Assembly: GCA_034440575.1 (NCBI GenBank)
Contig: JAOTOL010001599.1
Coordinates: forward strand, 1,582,501 to 1,646,500
Direction of reading: 5' to 3'
Length of the DNA: 64,000 nt
DNA from: Imbricaverruca yamaguchii
Lineage: Eukaryota; Arthropoda; Thecostraca; Neoverrucidae
A program made the position numbers and the translations under genes. Positions 1 to 10,725 of this stretch are shown here, one piece after another. The notes below the pieces were generated by a model. It did no database searches. It worked only from the letters and a program-made list of their open reading frames with translations, and was not told where the DNA came from. Within the stretch, counting starts at the first letter, position 1, and every line of letters begins with the position of its first letter.

Positions 1-67
1 GCGGCAGTCCCGGGTCATCGTCCGAGTCGTCTCCGCGCCGCTTCAGCAGAACGCCCCGCAACTCGGC
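1..67 (-). CDS. Partial exon candidate, cut by the left edge of the window
   Basis: Read on the minus strand, a pyrimidine-rich run ending in CTGCGCGCAG forms a good 3' splice site just upstream of position 67. The frame that starts at GCC is the only one of three without a stop up to the window edge. It encodes AELRGVLLKRRGDDSDDD followed by PGLP, a charged segment with strong C/G third-position bias. I do not recognise the family; the leucine/arginine start followed by an acidic run resembles regulatory tails of cytoskeletal proteins. The entry phase is 0, compatible with the phase-0 donors at 9488 and 32436 on the same strand, so it may be a downstream exon of that gene. The joining is inference; the splice acceptor and open frame are seen directly. 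Confidence 0.45.
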
Positions 68-911
68 CTGCGCGCAGCAGAAGCACGCACGCGTCAGTCA
101 GCGGCACGCACGCGTCCGACAGAGGCGCGTTTCCGGCGCGGCTGGCACGGCGACGGTCCGCAGCCCATCCCCGCCGCTCGTCTTTCTCTGTCGTCCGCGG
201 AATCCGGCGAGATCTGAGCCGCTATAACCACGGCGCCGCGGCCCTAGCGGCCGCAATTTGCTCACCGCCTCCTGAAACCTCCTCGGGCGATTAATCTCAC
301 AAGCGCCACCGGCGACACCTAGCGGCGCGTCCGGCAACCAGGCGGCTCGGTCCAGTTCGCCGGTCGCCGCCACAAAGAGGCACCAGCGAAGCGTGAGGAG
401 GTCGGGCGGCCGCGCCGTCTGGAGGCCGAGGCGTGCAGATACCGCGGAGAAAACCACAAAGACGGGGGACGGCCGACATATGGGCCACCGCCCAAATAGC
501 GCTGCATTGCGACCGTCTATGGGCTTCAGAGGAACATTCGATAAAAATGCACAGCACGCATCAGCGCACTGGATAATCAAACTGTGAAATGTATGCCAAG
601 TCGTGCAATGCGTCTTGCATGCTGAGACTGAAAACGATGCTTACAAATACCAGCTACACCCACTCAGCCTGTCCATCGTGTTACAGATATCGTTGTATTC
701 GATGCCCCCAATTTAAACCATGACGCGGGTCTCGAAATTCCTAAGGATGACTGAAAAGACTTTAACTCACAATATCACAGCTACCGGATGTATCGCAAAA
801 AGAACATATAAACTCTACGAATTTATTATAGGGGCTGTAATAATTCCGTGTACTCACAGTCATCTACTCCTTTCTTCAAGTGATCTGCACGGCTGGGGTT
901 GACCGTTCGCG
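68..911. other. Non-coding stretch, no feature recognised
   Basis: The first ~500 bases are GC-rich with overlapping short open frames on both strands and no convincing splice pairs. From about 580 the composition becomes AT-richer and looks like ordinary intron or spacer. No repeat or element was recognised. Confidence 0.5.
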
Positions 912-1498
912 TCATCAGCACCCACACCCAGCCTGTTACGCCTCCCAGCCTGTCCCGTCTCCCACACACCAAGGTCGGCTGAGACCAGGAGGAGGATGAG
1001 AGCGGCATCATATCGCGTCATCAACACCCCACCCAGCCTGTCCCGTCTCCCACACACCAAGGTCCGCTGAGACCAGGAGGAGGACGAGAGCGGCATCATA
1101 TCGCGTCATCAACACCCCACCCAGCCTGTCCCGTCTCCCACACACCAAGGTCCGCTGAGACCAGGAGGAGGATGAGGGCATCATATCGCGTCATAACACC
1201 CCACCCCCCCCCCCCCCCTCCCCCCCCCCCAAAACTCCGAAAGGGAGGACGAGAGCGGCATCATATCGCGTCATCAGCACCCCACCCAGCCTGTCCCGTC
1301 TCCCACACACCAAGGTCCGCTGAGACCAGGAGGAGGATGAGAGCGGCATCATATCGCGTCATCAGCACCCCACCCAGCCTGTCCCGTCTCCCACACACCA
1401 AGGTCCGCTGAGACCAGGAGGAGGACGAGAGGGCATCATTCCGTCATCAGCCCACACCCAGCCTGTCCCGTCTCCCACACACCAAGGTCCGCTGAGAA
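912..1498. repeat. Minisatellite, ~88-bp unit
   Basis: About six to seven copies of a unit built around CACCCAGCCTGTCCCGTCTC, CACACACCAAGGTCCGCTGAG and GAGGAGGATGAGAGCGGCAT recur at about 87-89 bp spacing. One unit is interrupted by a poly-C tract at about 1201-1231. Copies differ by few substitutions, so the array is fairly young. Confidence 0.9.
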
Positions 1499-2340
1499 GG
1501 GAGTGACACCATAATTGGGAAACATCGAGTCGACTCCTCCCCGATGTGAGATGCAGCGTTACTCCTATTTATCAGAACGGATATCAGCGTGGGGTCCTCC
1601 CCGATTGTAGCGAGGTCAAGTTACCGCATGAGCGTCTGTGGTCGGTAACTTTTAGAGCGATCAGATCACGCTGATTATTTCAATGGACGATTAACCAGAC
1701 ACGATGATGACTCGATGCAAATATTCAGACCTTATTTTTCCTTGTCATACCGAAATTATCCAGTAATGTGCGGTGGTCGTGGTGTTTTCCACATTTGTTA
1801 GCGCTGTAGGCGCCCTTGTCCATCCATCCATCTTTGTGTGATAACAGCATGCCGCTTTTGCAAGCCTAAGTACCTCTAATCAAGCCTCTTTAGCAAGTCT
1901 CCTCTTGCACAAGCGCAATTTCACACCTCACCTCCAATCACAATGAGATGCTAATATCCCTTGCTGGAGTCGATGAGCCCGCTATGCAAATATACAGCAG
2001 GGAACACACGTGTAATTTCCGAAGTCGCACCAGATTAATTGCCTCGATATTGCGAATGGAGCGCCATTCTTTGCAGCAGCCGCTGAAATTGGTCCCGCGT
2101 ATCAGACCGCACCCATTGACTGGACTTACGATGGATATCGATGCGTCAGATTGGTAGTTGGCGATAACTACAACAAATGCAGCAAGGTTCTGACGGTTTG
2201 CCTGCAAGTGCCATCTGCACTCTTCCATCCGAAAGTCTTTGTCCATACGACCTCTCATAGTTTCCCATTCGAGGTTTCCCGGTGGCCCATCTTCAGCGTC
2301 ACTGGGGGAATCGCACTCTGATGTAGACTTAGCCATTTCA
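1499..2340. other. Unique non-coding stretch
   Basis: Moderate GC, no repeat structure and no exon-like frame with splice signals. Open frames on the minus strand that enter this stretch from the right owe their length to the adjacent minisatellite. Confidence 0.5.
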
Positions 2341-3235
2341 AGCTGCCGTTGGACAGAGACCACGACGAGACGGAGGCCGTGATGGGACGGAGGATGTGAT
2401 GAGACAGAGACAGAGGTGGGACGGAGGCTGCGATGGGATGGAGGCTGTGGAGGGACAGATTCTGTGGTGGGAAGGAGACCATGGTGGGACAGATTCCGTG
2501 GTAGGTCTGAGACCGTGGTGGGACGGAGGAGGCGGTGGGACAGAGGCCGTGGTGGGACAGAGGCCGCGTTGGGACGAAGACCGTGATGGGTCAGAGACCA
2601 TGGTGGGACGGAGGATGTGATGGGATGGAGACTGTGGCGGGACAAAGAGCACAGTGGGATGGAGGCTGTGGTGGGACGGAGACCGTGGTGGGATGGAGAC
2701 TGTGGTGGGACAGAGATCGTGGTGGGATGGAGGAGGCAGTGGGACAGAGGCCGTGGTGGGTCAGAGACCATGGTGGGACGGAGGCTGTAATGCGATGAAG
2801 GATGTGGTTGGTTGGTTATTTTGGCTTAGGGGCGCATCGACTGCTTCGGTCATACAACGCGCATGATGAAGGCTGTGATGGGACAAAGAACACAGCGGGA
2901 TGGATGCTGTGGTGGTACAGACCCACGGTGGGAGGGAGGCTGTGGTGGGGCAGAGGTTGTGATGGGACAAAGTATGTGGTGGGACAGAGGCCGTGGTGGG
3001 ACAGAGACGGTGATGGGGCAGAGGTTGTGGTGGGACAGAGACCGCGGTGGGGCAGAGATGGTGGGACACAGGCGGTGGTGGGGCAGAGGACGTGGTTGGA
3101 CAGAGACGGTGATGGGGCAGAGGTTGTGGTGGGACAGAGACCGCGGTGGGGCAGAGGTGGTGGGACACAGGCGGTGGTGGGGCAGAGGACGTGGCGGGAG
3201 ACAGGCCGGCACCGTATGGCGCCGACGTTGCCGAC
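2341..3235. repeat. G-rich degenerate minisatellite (GTGGGACRGAGRCYGTG-type, ~15-18 bp)
   Basis: The plus strand is a purine/G-rich array of GGTGGGACGGAGGCTGTG-like units with much variation in length and sequence. Open frames on both strands (rich in Ser/Pro/His on minus, Gly/Trp on plus) are by-products of the repeat. The array is interrupted at 2807-2864 by a short retroposon. Confidence 0.9.
2807..2864 (-). mobile_element. Ultra-short retroposon copy a (58 bp)
   Basis: Minus-strand element ending in CCAAAATAACCAACCAACC, with the core TGACCGAAGCAGTCGATGCG shared with six other copies in this window. The flanks are GATGAAGGATGTG (2794-2806) and GATGAAGGCTGTG (2865-2877), a 12/13 match that could be the target-site duplication. 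The host array carries similar motifs, so this is ambiguous. Confidence 0.7.
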
Positions 3236-3335
3236 GGGCCAACAGTGAGAAGCAAAACAGAGGCCGGCGACGGTTTCTCTGGTCACAATGGTTGTCACGC
3301 ACCACTTCGGCGGTCACACGCCGCGCCGACGGTGG

Positions 3336-4110
3336 GGAGACACAGACTGTGGACTGTGGGGAGACACAGACTGTGGACTGTGGAGACATATATTGTGGAC
3401 TGTGGGGAGACACAGACTGTGGACTGTGGGGAGACACAGACTGTGGACTGTGGGGAGACACAGGCTGTGGACTGTGGAGACATAAATTGTGGACTGTGGG
3501 GAGACACAGACTGTGGACGGTTTGGAGACACAAACTGTGGACTGTGGAGACACAGATTGTGGACTGTGGGGAGACACAGACTGTACCGCCTGTGGACACA
3601 GACTGTGGACTGTGGGGAGACAGACTGTGGACTGTGGAGAGACAGACTATGGACTGTGGGTAGACACAGACTGTGTGGAGACACACAGACTGTGGACTGT
3701 GGAGAAACACATACTGTGGACGGTGGGGAGACACAGACTGTGGACTGTGTAGAGACAGTCTGTGGACTGTGGGGAGACAGACTGTTGACTGTGAGGAGAC
3801 ACAAACTGTGGGGAGACACAGACTGTGGACTGTGGGGAGACAGACTGTGGACTGTGGGGAGACACAGACTGTGGGGAGACACAGACTGTGGACGGTGGGG
3901 AAACACAGACTGTGGACGGTAGGGAGACGCAGACTGTCGACGGTAGGGAGACGCAGACTGTCGACGGTGGGGAAACACAGACGGCAGTATGTGTCTGTGA
4001 ATATATACTGCCGACTGTCGAAAACACAGATCGTACCGACGGTGAGGAGGCATAGACGATGCCGACCGTGGGCAGACACCAGACGACGCCGACCGTGGAG
4101 ACAGCACCAC
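3336..4110. repeat. Minisatellite, ~24-bp unit (CTGTGGACTGTGGGGAGACACAGA family)
   Basis: Around 30 copies of blocks GTGGGGAGACACAGACTGTG and GACTGTGGA in variable combinations, strongly G-rich on the plus strand. It degenerates toward 4110 into CGACGGTGGGGA variants. Long open frames in several frames are repeat artefacts. Confidence 0.9.
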
Positions 4111-4834
4111 TTGATGGAGTGGGGACAAGGCACCGCTTGGTGAGTGGGGGGGGGGACGACAAGCCACCACTTGTTGGGAGGGGATGGAGCCATGACTTGA
4201 TGGGGAAACAGAGCGCCACATCACCATCAGAGGAGGGGTCATGACGCCACATCACTGCCCGACGGTGGATGCAGCAACATCGACAGTCGGCTCAGTTTAA
4301 CGCAATATTTACTGGCCACCAAACTGGCCAAGTAAATACTCGTTCCCTTCAAAGCAAAGCTGAGCAACTCCTGTGATTTCTACATCAGCCATCTGAAGCT
4401 CCTGATTCGGATTATATTGTAGCACCGCATTTTTCGCCGTTCCGGTCGGATCAGGACGAATGAAGAGTAGGGACAGGAGAGAGTTAGTCACCCGGGGTCA
4501 GTGGACCCGGGCTCTCTGCTCCGCTGGAGACTCAGGCTAACGCCAGTATGCTGAAACATTGTTCGGTGAAGCACAATTAGCCCAGGAGAAAATACACCGT
4601 GCGGTGAGATGAAGTGAAACCGGAAGGCTATACGAAGCCCAACAGCTGCTTCCTGTTTCACATTTTATACACGAAACACATTCAATGAGTCCTAGCCAAT
4701 GAATGAGGTGCAGGCTCCTGAGTATTGACATTTCCGGCAGTGGATAACATTCCGACTGTAAAATTCGAGGTATTGCCCGTCGAAACAGGCACCGAAATAT
4801 CATCAGAATCAGCTGGCAAAAACCCCATAGCTAA
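4111..4834. other. Spacer without recognised genes
   Basis: A short degenerate G-rich extension of the preceding array runs to about 4260, including a poly-G run near 4147. Unremarkable unique sequence follows. No exon or element is recognised. Confidence 0.5.
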
Positions 4835-5035
4835 CCTCTAATTCAGTGTAACAATCCTCCCCTGCAGTGGCTGGTCGCCTAATTCTGCAGTGTAATCCTT
4901 ATCCTTCCTTGCAGTGGCTGGATCGTACCTCGCCTAATTTTGCAGTGTAACAATCCTTCCCTGCAGTGGCTGGATCGTACCTCGCCTACTTTGCAGTGTA
5001 ACAATCCTTCCCTCAGTGGTGGCCAATCCTACCCT
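4835..5035. repeat. Short tandem repeat, ~50-60 bp unit
   Basis: Three to four imperfect copies of a unit containing TGCAGTGTAACAATCCTTCC, CTGCAGTGGCTGGATCGTAC and CTCGCCTAATTT. Confidence 0.8.
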
Positions 5036-5257
5036 ACAGGCGAACTGAGCACGTTTATTTATTGACTAATGTCCCAGAGGTACAGCGACAGTGACACCAC
5101 GCAATGCCCAGGCCCTGCCATGGTGGCACGTCATCTGGGGCGCTATACGAGCAAAGGTAAGAGGTGGTCCACAGGGGGCCGTGCTGCTCGCACTAGATCC
5201 AGTACCACACAACTGTGGCAGAGGACGGCGGCAGCGCGGTCAGGATCACTATGGAAG

Positions 5258-6282
5258 TTGCCACCTATACCGCCAGGCCACCTATACACTCAGGCCACCT
5301 ATACCGCCAGACCACCTATACCGCCAGGCCACCTATACACCCAGGCCACCTATACCGCCAGGCCACCTATACACTCAGGCCACCTATACAGCCAGGACAC
5401 CTATACACTCAGGCCACATATACCGCCAGGCCACCTATACCACCAAGCCACCTATACCGCCAGGCCACCTATACCACCAGGCCACCTATACACACAGGCC
5501 ACATATACACACATGTCACCTATACCGCCAGGCCACCTATACACCCAGGCCACCTATACCGCCAGGCCACCTATACCGCCAGGCCACCTATACCGCCAGG
5601 CCACCTATACCGCCAGGCCACCTATACCGCCAGGCCACCTATACCGCCAGGCCACCTATACCGCCAGGCCACCTATACCGCCAGGACACATATACACACA
5701 GGCCACCTATACCGTCAGGCCACCTATACCGCCAGGCCACCTATACCGCCAGGCCACATATACCGCCAGACCACCTATGTACTCAGGCCACCTATACCGC
5801 CAGGCCACCTATACCACCAGGCCACCTATACCGACAGGTCACCTATACCGCCAGGCCACCTATACAGCCAGACCACCGATACACTCAGGCCACTATACCG
5901 CCAGGCCACCTATACCACCAGGCCACATATACCGCCAGGCCACCTATACCACCAAGCCACCTATACCGCCAGGCCACCTACACCACCAGGCCACCTATAC
6001 ACTCAGGCCACCTATACAGTCAGGCCACCTATACAGCCAGGCCACCTATACCGCCAGGCCACATATACCGCCAGGCCACCTATACCGCCAGGCCACCTAT
6101 ACCGCCAGGCCACCTATACCGCCGGACCACCTATACCGCCAGGCTACCTATACCGACAGGCCACCTATACCGCCAGGCCACCTATACCACCAGGCCACCT
6201 ATACCGCCAGGACACCTATACCGCCAGGCCACCTATACCGCAAGGCCACCTATACACTCGGGCCATCTATACCGTCACCGGG
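5258..6282. repeat. Minisatellite, 17-bp unit (CACCTATACCGCCAGGC), ~59 copies
   Basis: About 1 kb of a 17-bp unit with variants at one or two positions (CGCC/CACC/ACTC). Because 17 is not a multiple of 3, each frame cycles through the same three phases. The unit has no stop in any plus-strand phase, so all three plus frames stay open for about 380-420 codons. These are not genes. Confidence 0.95.
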
Positions 6283-8084
6283 GAGTCCGTCACAAAATGT
6301 GCCGCTACAAACTTTTTTCCGTTTATGCAACGTGTCTTAGAGGCTGGAGGATAACGAGTACTTAGAGGCAATAGTTGGACTAGAACTGGGAGAGGTCAAA
6401 CATTAGAGTCTAATTTTGGCCGAACAAAATACCACTTCAAGCGCTGTAGCAGAAGACTCAAGGTTTCAAAAGCGTGAAGGTCGGGTCGAGTCCAAGCGGA
6501 TCGGGCTGTTTTAATTCATTTTTTGGCGTGCAAAGTGTGTATCACCTTGCTCAGATCACGTCCTTGCGCTCAACAATTATCCTTCGAAATTGAACTGACG
6601 TGGATTTCTGTGAGTACGGATACAAGGCATATTCAAAATCACAAGCAATAAGCATGACCGTCTAAAATTGTACGTCCGGAACTAAAAAAGGAAGGCGTGA
6701 GCGATTATCCAGTTGATTTCACCTGAGACCGCGTGGAAGCTCACAAAAATGGTGGTGTTTCGATTAATATCGCAGGCACGCGACCGGTAGGTTAATCGCC
6801 AGATATCCACTACATCGGGACAACGTAGACAGACTGTCCCCTTATAAAAGACACTAATGACAAAGGCATGTGTAGCAAAGCGTAGGCAAAGCAAACGTAC
6901 TCCTCACTGTTTTCTCTCTAGAAAATCGACGGCATTTCACGAAGATACATAGTGAAAGCTGGTAGTGTGTTTCCGGTAAATGTGTTGCAAGATTATTGCC
7001 ACTTATTTAGGAAGTGGGTAGAAATACTTGGGGAAAAGTTGCTTATGGAGAGTGGCAAACTGCGCCCATACAGCGTTAACGTTAAATGTCCCATCGCTGG
7101 ATGTACCAGCTCTTCACACACAATACCCTTGCGGCGTGGTGTCTGACACGACACGGCCTTATTTGCCGCCAAGTCTGAAGGGCGGGCAAGACAAAGGCAA
7201 CACAATATCCTGAACGGGTGGAGTGGATGGACAAAAAGCATGCAGTCCCAAAAAACTGCCAGTAGAATCGGATACAAAACGGTTTTTCCGAACGTATTAT
7301 TATAGAGGTGGCGTGGACATGTCTCTCCATGCAACGCCCATATGAGACGCCGTGTGCGTAGCTTGCTTTGTTGCACTTCCTGCCGCTAATAGTTCGGGTT
7401 GAAAATGGTGACAAACGGCGTCGAGGCTTGTGCACCACGAGACAAATCCATTGATGTCCCATTTTCACGTATTTGGTAAATCGGTGTTCTCTGCTGTATG
7501 TACCAAGTCTGTTTCCTATAGAGACGCGACACATGAAGCTCGATATTATGAAGATATATCGACATCTCATTGCACCTGGTAAGACGAATGGATCATGGGT
7601 CAGATCGGGATAAATCTTACCATTTAGTTTCACGTGTCATGCAAAACTACTTGTGAAAGACGACAACTGAGTGCCATGGAGTTCTTAAGCGGAAACATGC
7701 TTGCTGAATTAAAGTCCATGTTGCAGAGCATCCTATAATGATTTTTTTTTGTGGAAATGGCCGTCTAATACCAGATCGGTGAAACAATATCACTTTGAGA
7801 ATGTCACCGGCTCGATGATATCGTACAAGAATGTTCAAAAACAAATATCACCCACATGGGCATGTTTAACTGCAGGAGAAAGGATCGAAACCACGATTTC
7901 TACCGAATGCATTTAAAATAACTCAAGAAATGAGGTCATATCTCGCCGACCCGACATGCCGGAGCAGTTATTTCGTCAGAAGGTTCACGAAGGCTGCATG
8001 ATCACCTACACCGAGCGATGGTATGCTACTTCGCATCGTTTTCTAGTGATCACAAGAAAACCGCTCAGGGTGTAGTCAATCCCT
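6283..8084. other. Unique AT-richer stretch, nothing recognised
   Basis: About 1.8 kb of sequence with a lower GC content than its surroundings. A 183-codon minus-strand frame at 7082-7633 and a shorter frame at 6993-7376 have no motif I recognise, no codon bias and no clear splice sites. An old, decayed mobile element is possible but not demonstrable by eye. Confidence 0.4.
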
Positions 8085-8480
8085 CCGTGATGGCGAGGGT
8101 CATCTTCAGTACATGCCTAGGATGGCGAAGGTCATCTTTAGTACATGATTTGGATAGCCAAGACAAACTTCAGTACATTACTGAGATAGCGATGATTATC
8201 TTCAGTACATGACAGAGATGATGGGAGTTATCATCAGTACATGAAAGGTATGGGGAGGGTTATCTTCAGTACGTACTGGTATGGCGAGGGTTATCTTCAG
8301 TATATGCTTGGGATGGCGAGGGTTATCTTCAGTACATGACTGAGATGGCGATGATTATCTTCAGCACATGACAGAGATGACGAGGGTTATCTTCAGTACA
8401 TGACTGGTATGGAGAGGGCTATCTTCAGTACGTACTGGTATGGCGAAGGTGATCGTTAGCGCATGACTGGAATGGCCTGG
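8085..8480. repeat. Minisatellite, ~31-bp unit
   Basis: Around twelve imperfect copies of GATGGCGAGGGTTATCTTCA followed by GTACATGACTG, with substitutions and small indels. Confidence 0.85.
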
Positions 8481-8686
8481 TGGTGCATGCTAATGTCACT
8501 GGCAACAATTGAAGTGCTTCATCCTTGCGAGGAAGAATCGCAGAGTAGCGAAGTGGAGAACGTGGGTGATGGAAATAAAAATTGATGGAATACTCGACGC
8601 CTGATGGATATTAACTTACATACTAAGCCAAATCAAGAAATAATAATCATACCTGGAGAATACGAGTCAAATGATCAAACCTACAT

Positions 8687-8710
8687 ATCATATCATATCA
8701 TATCATACCA
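8687..8710. repeat. Microsatellite (ATATC)n
   Basis: Four to five tandem ATATC/CATAT pentanucleotides in otherwise AT-rich spacer. Confidence 0.8.
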
Positions 8711-8825
8711 TGTATATTTCTGGATTCATACGAGGCAAGGGCCTGTTTAACCCGATTACATCGAGCTCGAGCTGGAAATAGACAAGGTGACTCGAAGCAC
8801 AATACACTAACACACCTAAGGATTA

Positions 8826-9346
8826 ACAATAAAATAGCTGTTCCAACTAGAATGCATCTAATCTGGTTTTGAACTGGTTCAGAGTATTAGAGCAGACTAC
8901 TTGTTCTTGGAGCGAGTTCCAGTCGCCGACTGCTCGAACACCCAGATGGTTTCGTCTCACTCTTGTAAATGCAGCAGGACTAGATTGGATTGTGGCTTTA
9001 CGACGCGCTCAGCAGCTGAGGCCATACGGCGTCACCTGCCTCTCACCCTGGCAGGAAGGGCGGGCATCGCGCGGAATCGAACCCCGTACCTCTGGCTTTC
9101 CAGACGCTCAGCTAAATCACTGAGCTACCGACGCCCAAATGCAGCAGGGTTCGCTACCTTCGAGGAGTGGCCTCTGGTAGACGAGTGTGGTGACAACCGA
9201 ACCATGTCCTCTTGGTGCAAGCCGAAAAGACCATGCAACAGTTTGTACATGAGGATCATGTCGCCACGACGCCTCCTGTATTGCGGTGAATGTAGCCGCA
9301 ACATTTGTGGGCGGTCTTTATAGGGAAGGTGTCTGACTTCCGTCAC
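8826..9346 (-). mobile_element. LINE remnant (CR1/L2-type), C-terminal end of ORF2, split by a SINE
   Basis: The minus strand encodes YRRRRGDMILMYKLLHG followed by STRGHS at 9149-9346. After the SINE insertion it resumes at 8978 downward with GVRAVGDWNSLQEQVV, then NTLNQFKTRLDAF and a stop near 8847. This is the typical carboxy-terminal block of CR1/L2/Jockey-like LINE reverse-transcriptase proteins (RRGDLIEVYKIL ... VVNDWNSLP ... FKNRLD). The reverse-transcriptase domain itself is absent, so the copy is 5' truncated and dead. Family placement rests on recognised motifs, not a search. Confidence 0.8.
8979..9136 (-). mobile_element. tRNA-derived SINE, family 2, full-length copy with 12-bp TSD
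   Basis: On the minus strand the element starts GGGCGTCGGTAGCTCAGTG, giving an A-box-like TAGCTCAGTGATTTAGC. It has a perfect B box GGTTCGATTCC, followed by a non-tRNA body ending GTCGTAAAGCCACAATCC. The flanks carry AAATGCAGCAGG at 8967-8978 and 9137-9148, a perfect 12-bp target-site duplication, and the target is the LINE remnant. A second copy is at 62138-62299. The anticodon arm is degenerate, so the parental tRNA is not assigned. Confidence 0.85.
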
Positions 9347-9487
9347 TAGCTTGGTTGAAATTCATGCCATCCAAACGATACCTAAGCCGATGTAAGTACG
9401 TTATTTGTATTTACAATAGACCCACTGTGGCGCAGCGAAAGGCGAGATCGACAGGACGCTACCACACCACTCCCAGCCGTGCCGTAC

Positions 9488-9655
9488 CTGCAGAACCTGA
9501 ATACGCAGACTGGGCTTCCTGCTGACGGTCACGTTCGGGTTGCACGCGTAGAACATGCGCTCGTTCTTGTAGCTGCGCACCACCGTCATCTCGCCGCTGC
9601 TGTTCAGCCACAGCATGGTCATGCCGACCGACCGCGACGCACAGCGGCGGCGCCG
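9488..9655 (-). CDS. Internal exon candidate, unidentified, possible Ig-like fold
   Basis: On the minus strand the frame reads SVGMTMLWLNSSGEMTVVRS, then YKNERMFYACNPNV and PSLRIQVLQ. It uses almost only C/G-ending codons, which is strong coding evidence in this context. It ends in CTGCAG|GTACGG, a good donor in phase 0. The acceptor chosen (GAG|CGG at 9655, phase 0) has only a modest pyrimidine tract; an alternative is CACCAG about 50 bases upstream. The F-Y-A-C followed by P-S-L-R-I-Q-V-L resembles the F and G strands of an immunoglobulin domain, but this is a weak impression. It may belong to the minus-strand gene with exons at 32 kb and 1-67 (matching phase 0), or to a separate gene. Confidence 0.5.
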
Positions 9656-9734
9656 CTCACAACGCGAACAGCGCACAGCACCCGTCACTGGTGGCTGTCG
9701 GCCAGCGTCCGGCCTCGCCTCCTGCACACAGCGC

Positions 9735-10110
9735 CGACGACTCTGCGTCTAGACTGAAGACCCGCCGCCGCAGCCGCCGACTCTGTGTCTCGTCTGAAGA
9801 CCCGCCGCCGCCCCCACCAACTCTGCGTCTAGACTGAAGACCCGCCGCCGCCGCCGCCGACTCTGTGTCTCGACTGACCCGCTGGCGCTGGCGCCGACTC
9901 TCCGTCTTGACTGAAGACCTGCCGCCGCCGCCACGACTCTGCGTCTCGTCTGATGACCCGCCGCCGCCGCCGTCGCCTACTCTATGTCTCGACTGACCCG
10001 CTGGCGCTGGCGCCGACTCTCCGTCTCGACTGACCCGCTGGCGCCGCCACCGACTCTGCGTCTCGACTGAAGACCCGCCGCCGCCGCCGCCGCCGCGGCA
10101 GTCACACGAC
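9735..10110. repeat. CCG-rich minisatellite (GACTCTGCGTCTCGACTG + GACCCGCCGCCGCC)
   Basis: Eight to nine units of about 36-48 bp combine GACTCTGCGTCTMGACTG, AAGACCCG and a variable (CCG)n run, some with CCGCTGGCGCTGGCG. The (CCG)n tracts vary in length between units, as expected for slippage. It lies just upstream, in minus-strand sense, of the exon at 9488-9655. Confidence 0.9.
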
Positions 10111-10480
10111 GAGTGACGTCACACACACCGCTGCCCGGCACCGGCGTGTGACGTCACTCGCCAGCAGAGGCGGTGACGTCCCCGCGACACCAGGACGGCG
10201 TCGGATCAGCCGGGACACGACACGGCAGGGCAACCTCCGAGGAGACCAGATGGACAATGCACACATGCCTTGAATGTTACCAAAGGTTCCAAAGGTTTCA
10301 AAGGTGAAACGTAGGCAGCACAGGGTGTGCTTGCATGCAACGCCCATAATGTCTGTTGGAGGAGGACGTGCATTCCCACCCAGCCTGCTACGATTAGCTA
10401 AACATTTCCTATTTTTGTTTGCCGAAGTTGTTTGAAAAGTAGCTCGGTGTTGTCGGACACAAGTTCATAGCGACGCCCTT

Positions 10481-10725
10481 CAGAGAGACAATTATTATTA
10501 TAATACGAATGAATATAGTAATAATTGTGATGATGAGTTGATACAAATGATAATGTGAATGATGATGCATGATGATGATGATACTGATGATGACGATTAT
10601 TATGATGTTTTCCAAATAGCATACGACATATTCTACTCACGCCCTCGTGAGATGCCATTAGTATTACAATAGTAAAAATGAGAGGAATAATAATAATAAC
10701 GATGATACAACTGCTAATGAGATAG
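10481..10725. repeat. AT-rich cryptic simple repeat (ATT/GAT trinucleotides)
   Basis: Dense ATTATTATT, GATGATGATG and AATAATAATA runs mixed without a fixed unit. Minus-strand isoleucine/histidine-rich open frames across it are low-complexity artefacts. Confidence 0.8.

Noticed and set aside
5258..6282. CRISPR array (short repeats, many copies)
   Set aside because: The units are adjacent tandem copies without unique spacers, there are no cas genes, and the window is eukaryotic. The same applies to all other arrays.
7082..7633. 183-codon minus-strand protein
   Set aside because: No motif, weak codon bias, no splice context, and a composition matching surrounding spacer.
8979..9136. Functional tRNA gene on the minus strand
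   Set aside because: A and B boxes are good, but the anticodon arm does not fold properly, the acceptor stem is not paired, and the unit continues into a SINE body with a TSD. The same holds for the tRNA-like heads at 37125, 39022, 46588 and 62138.
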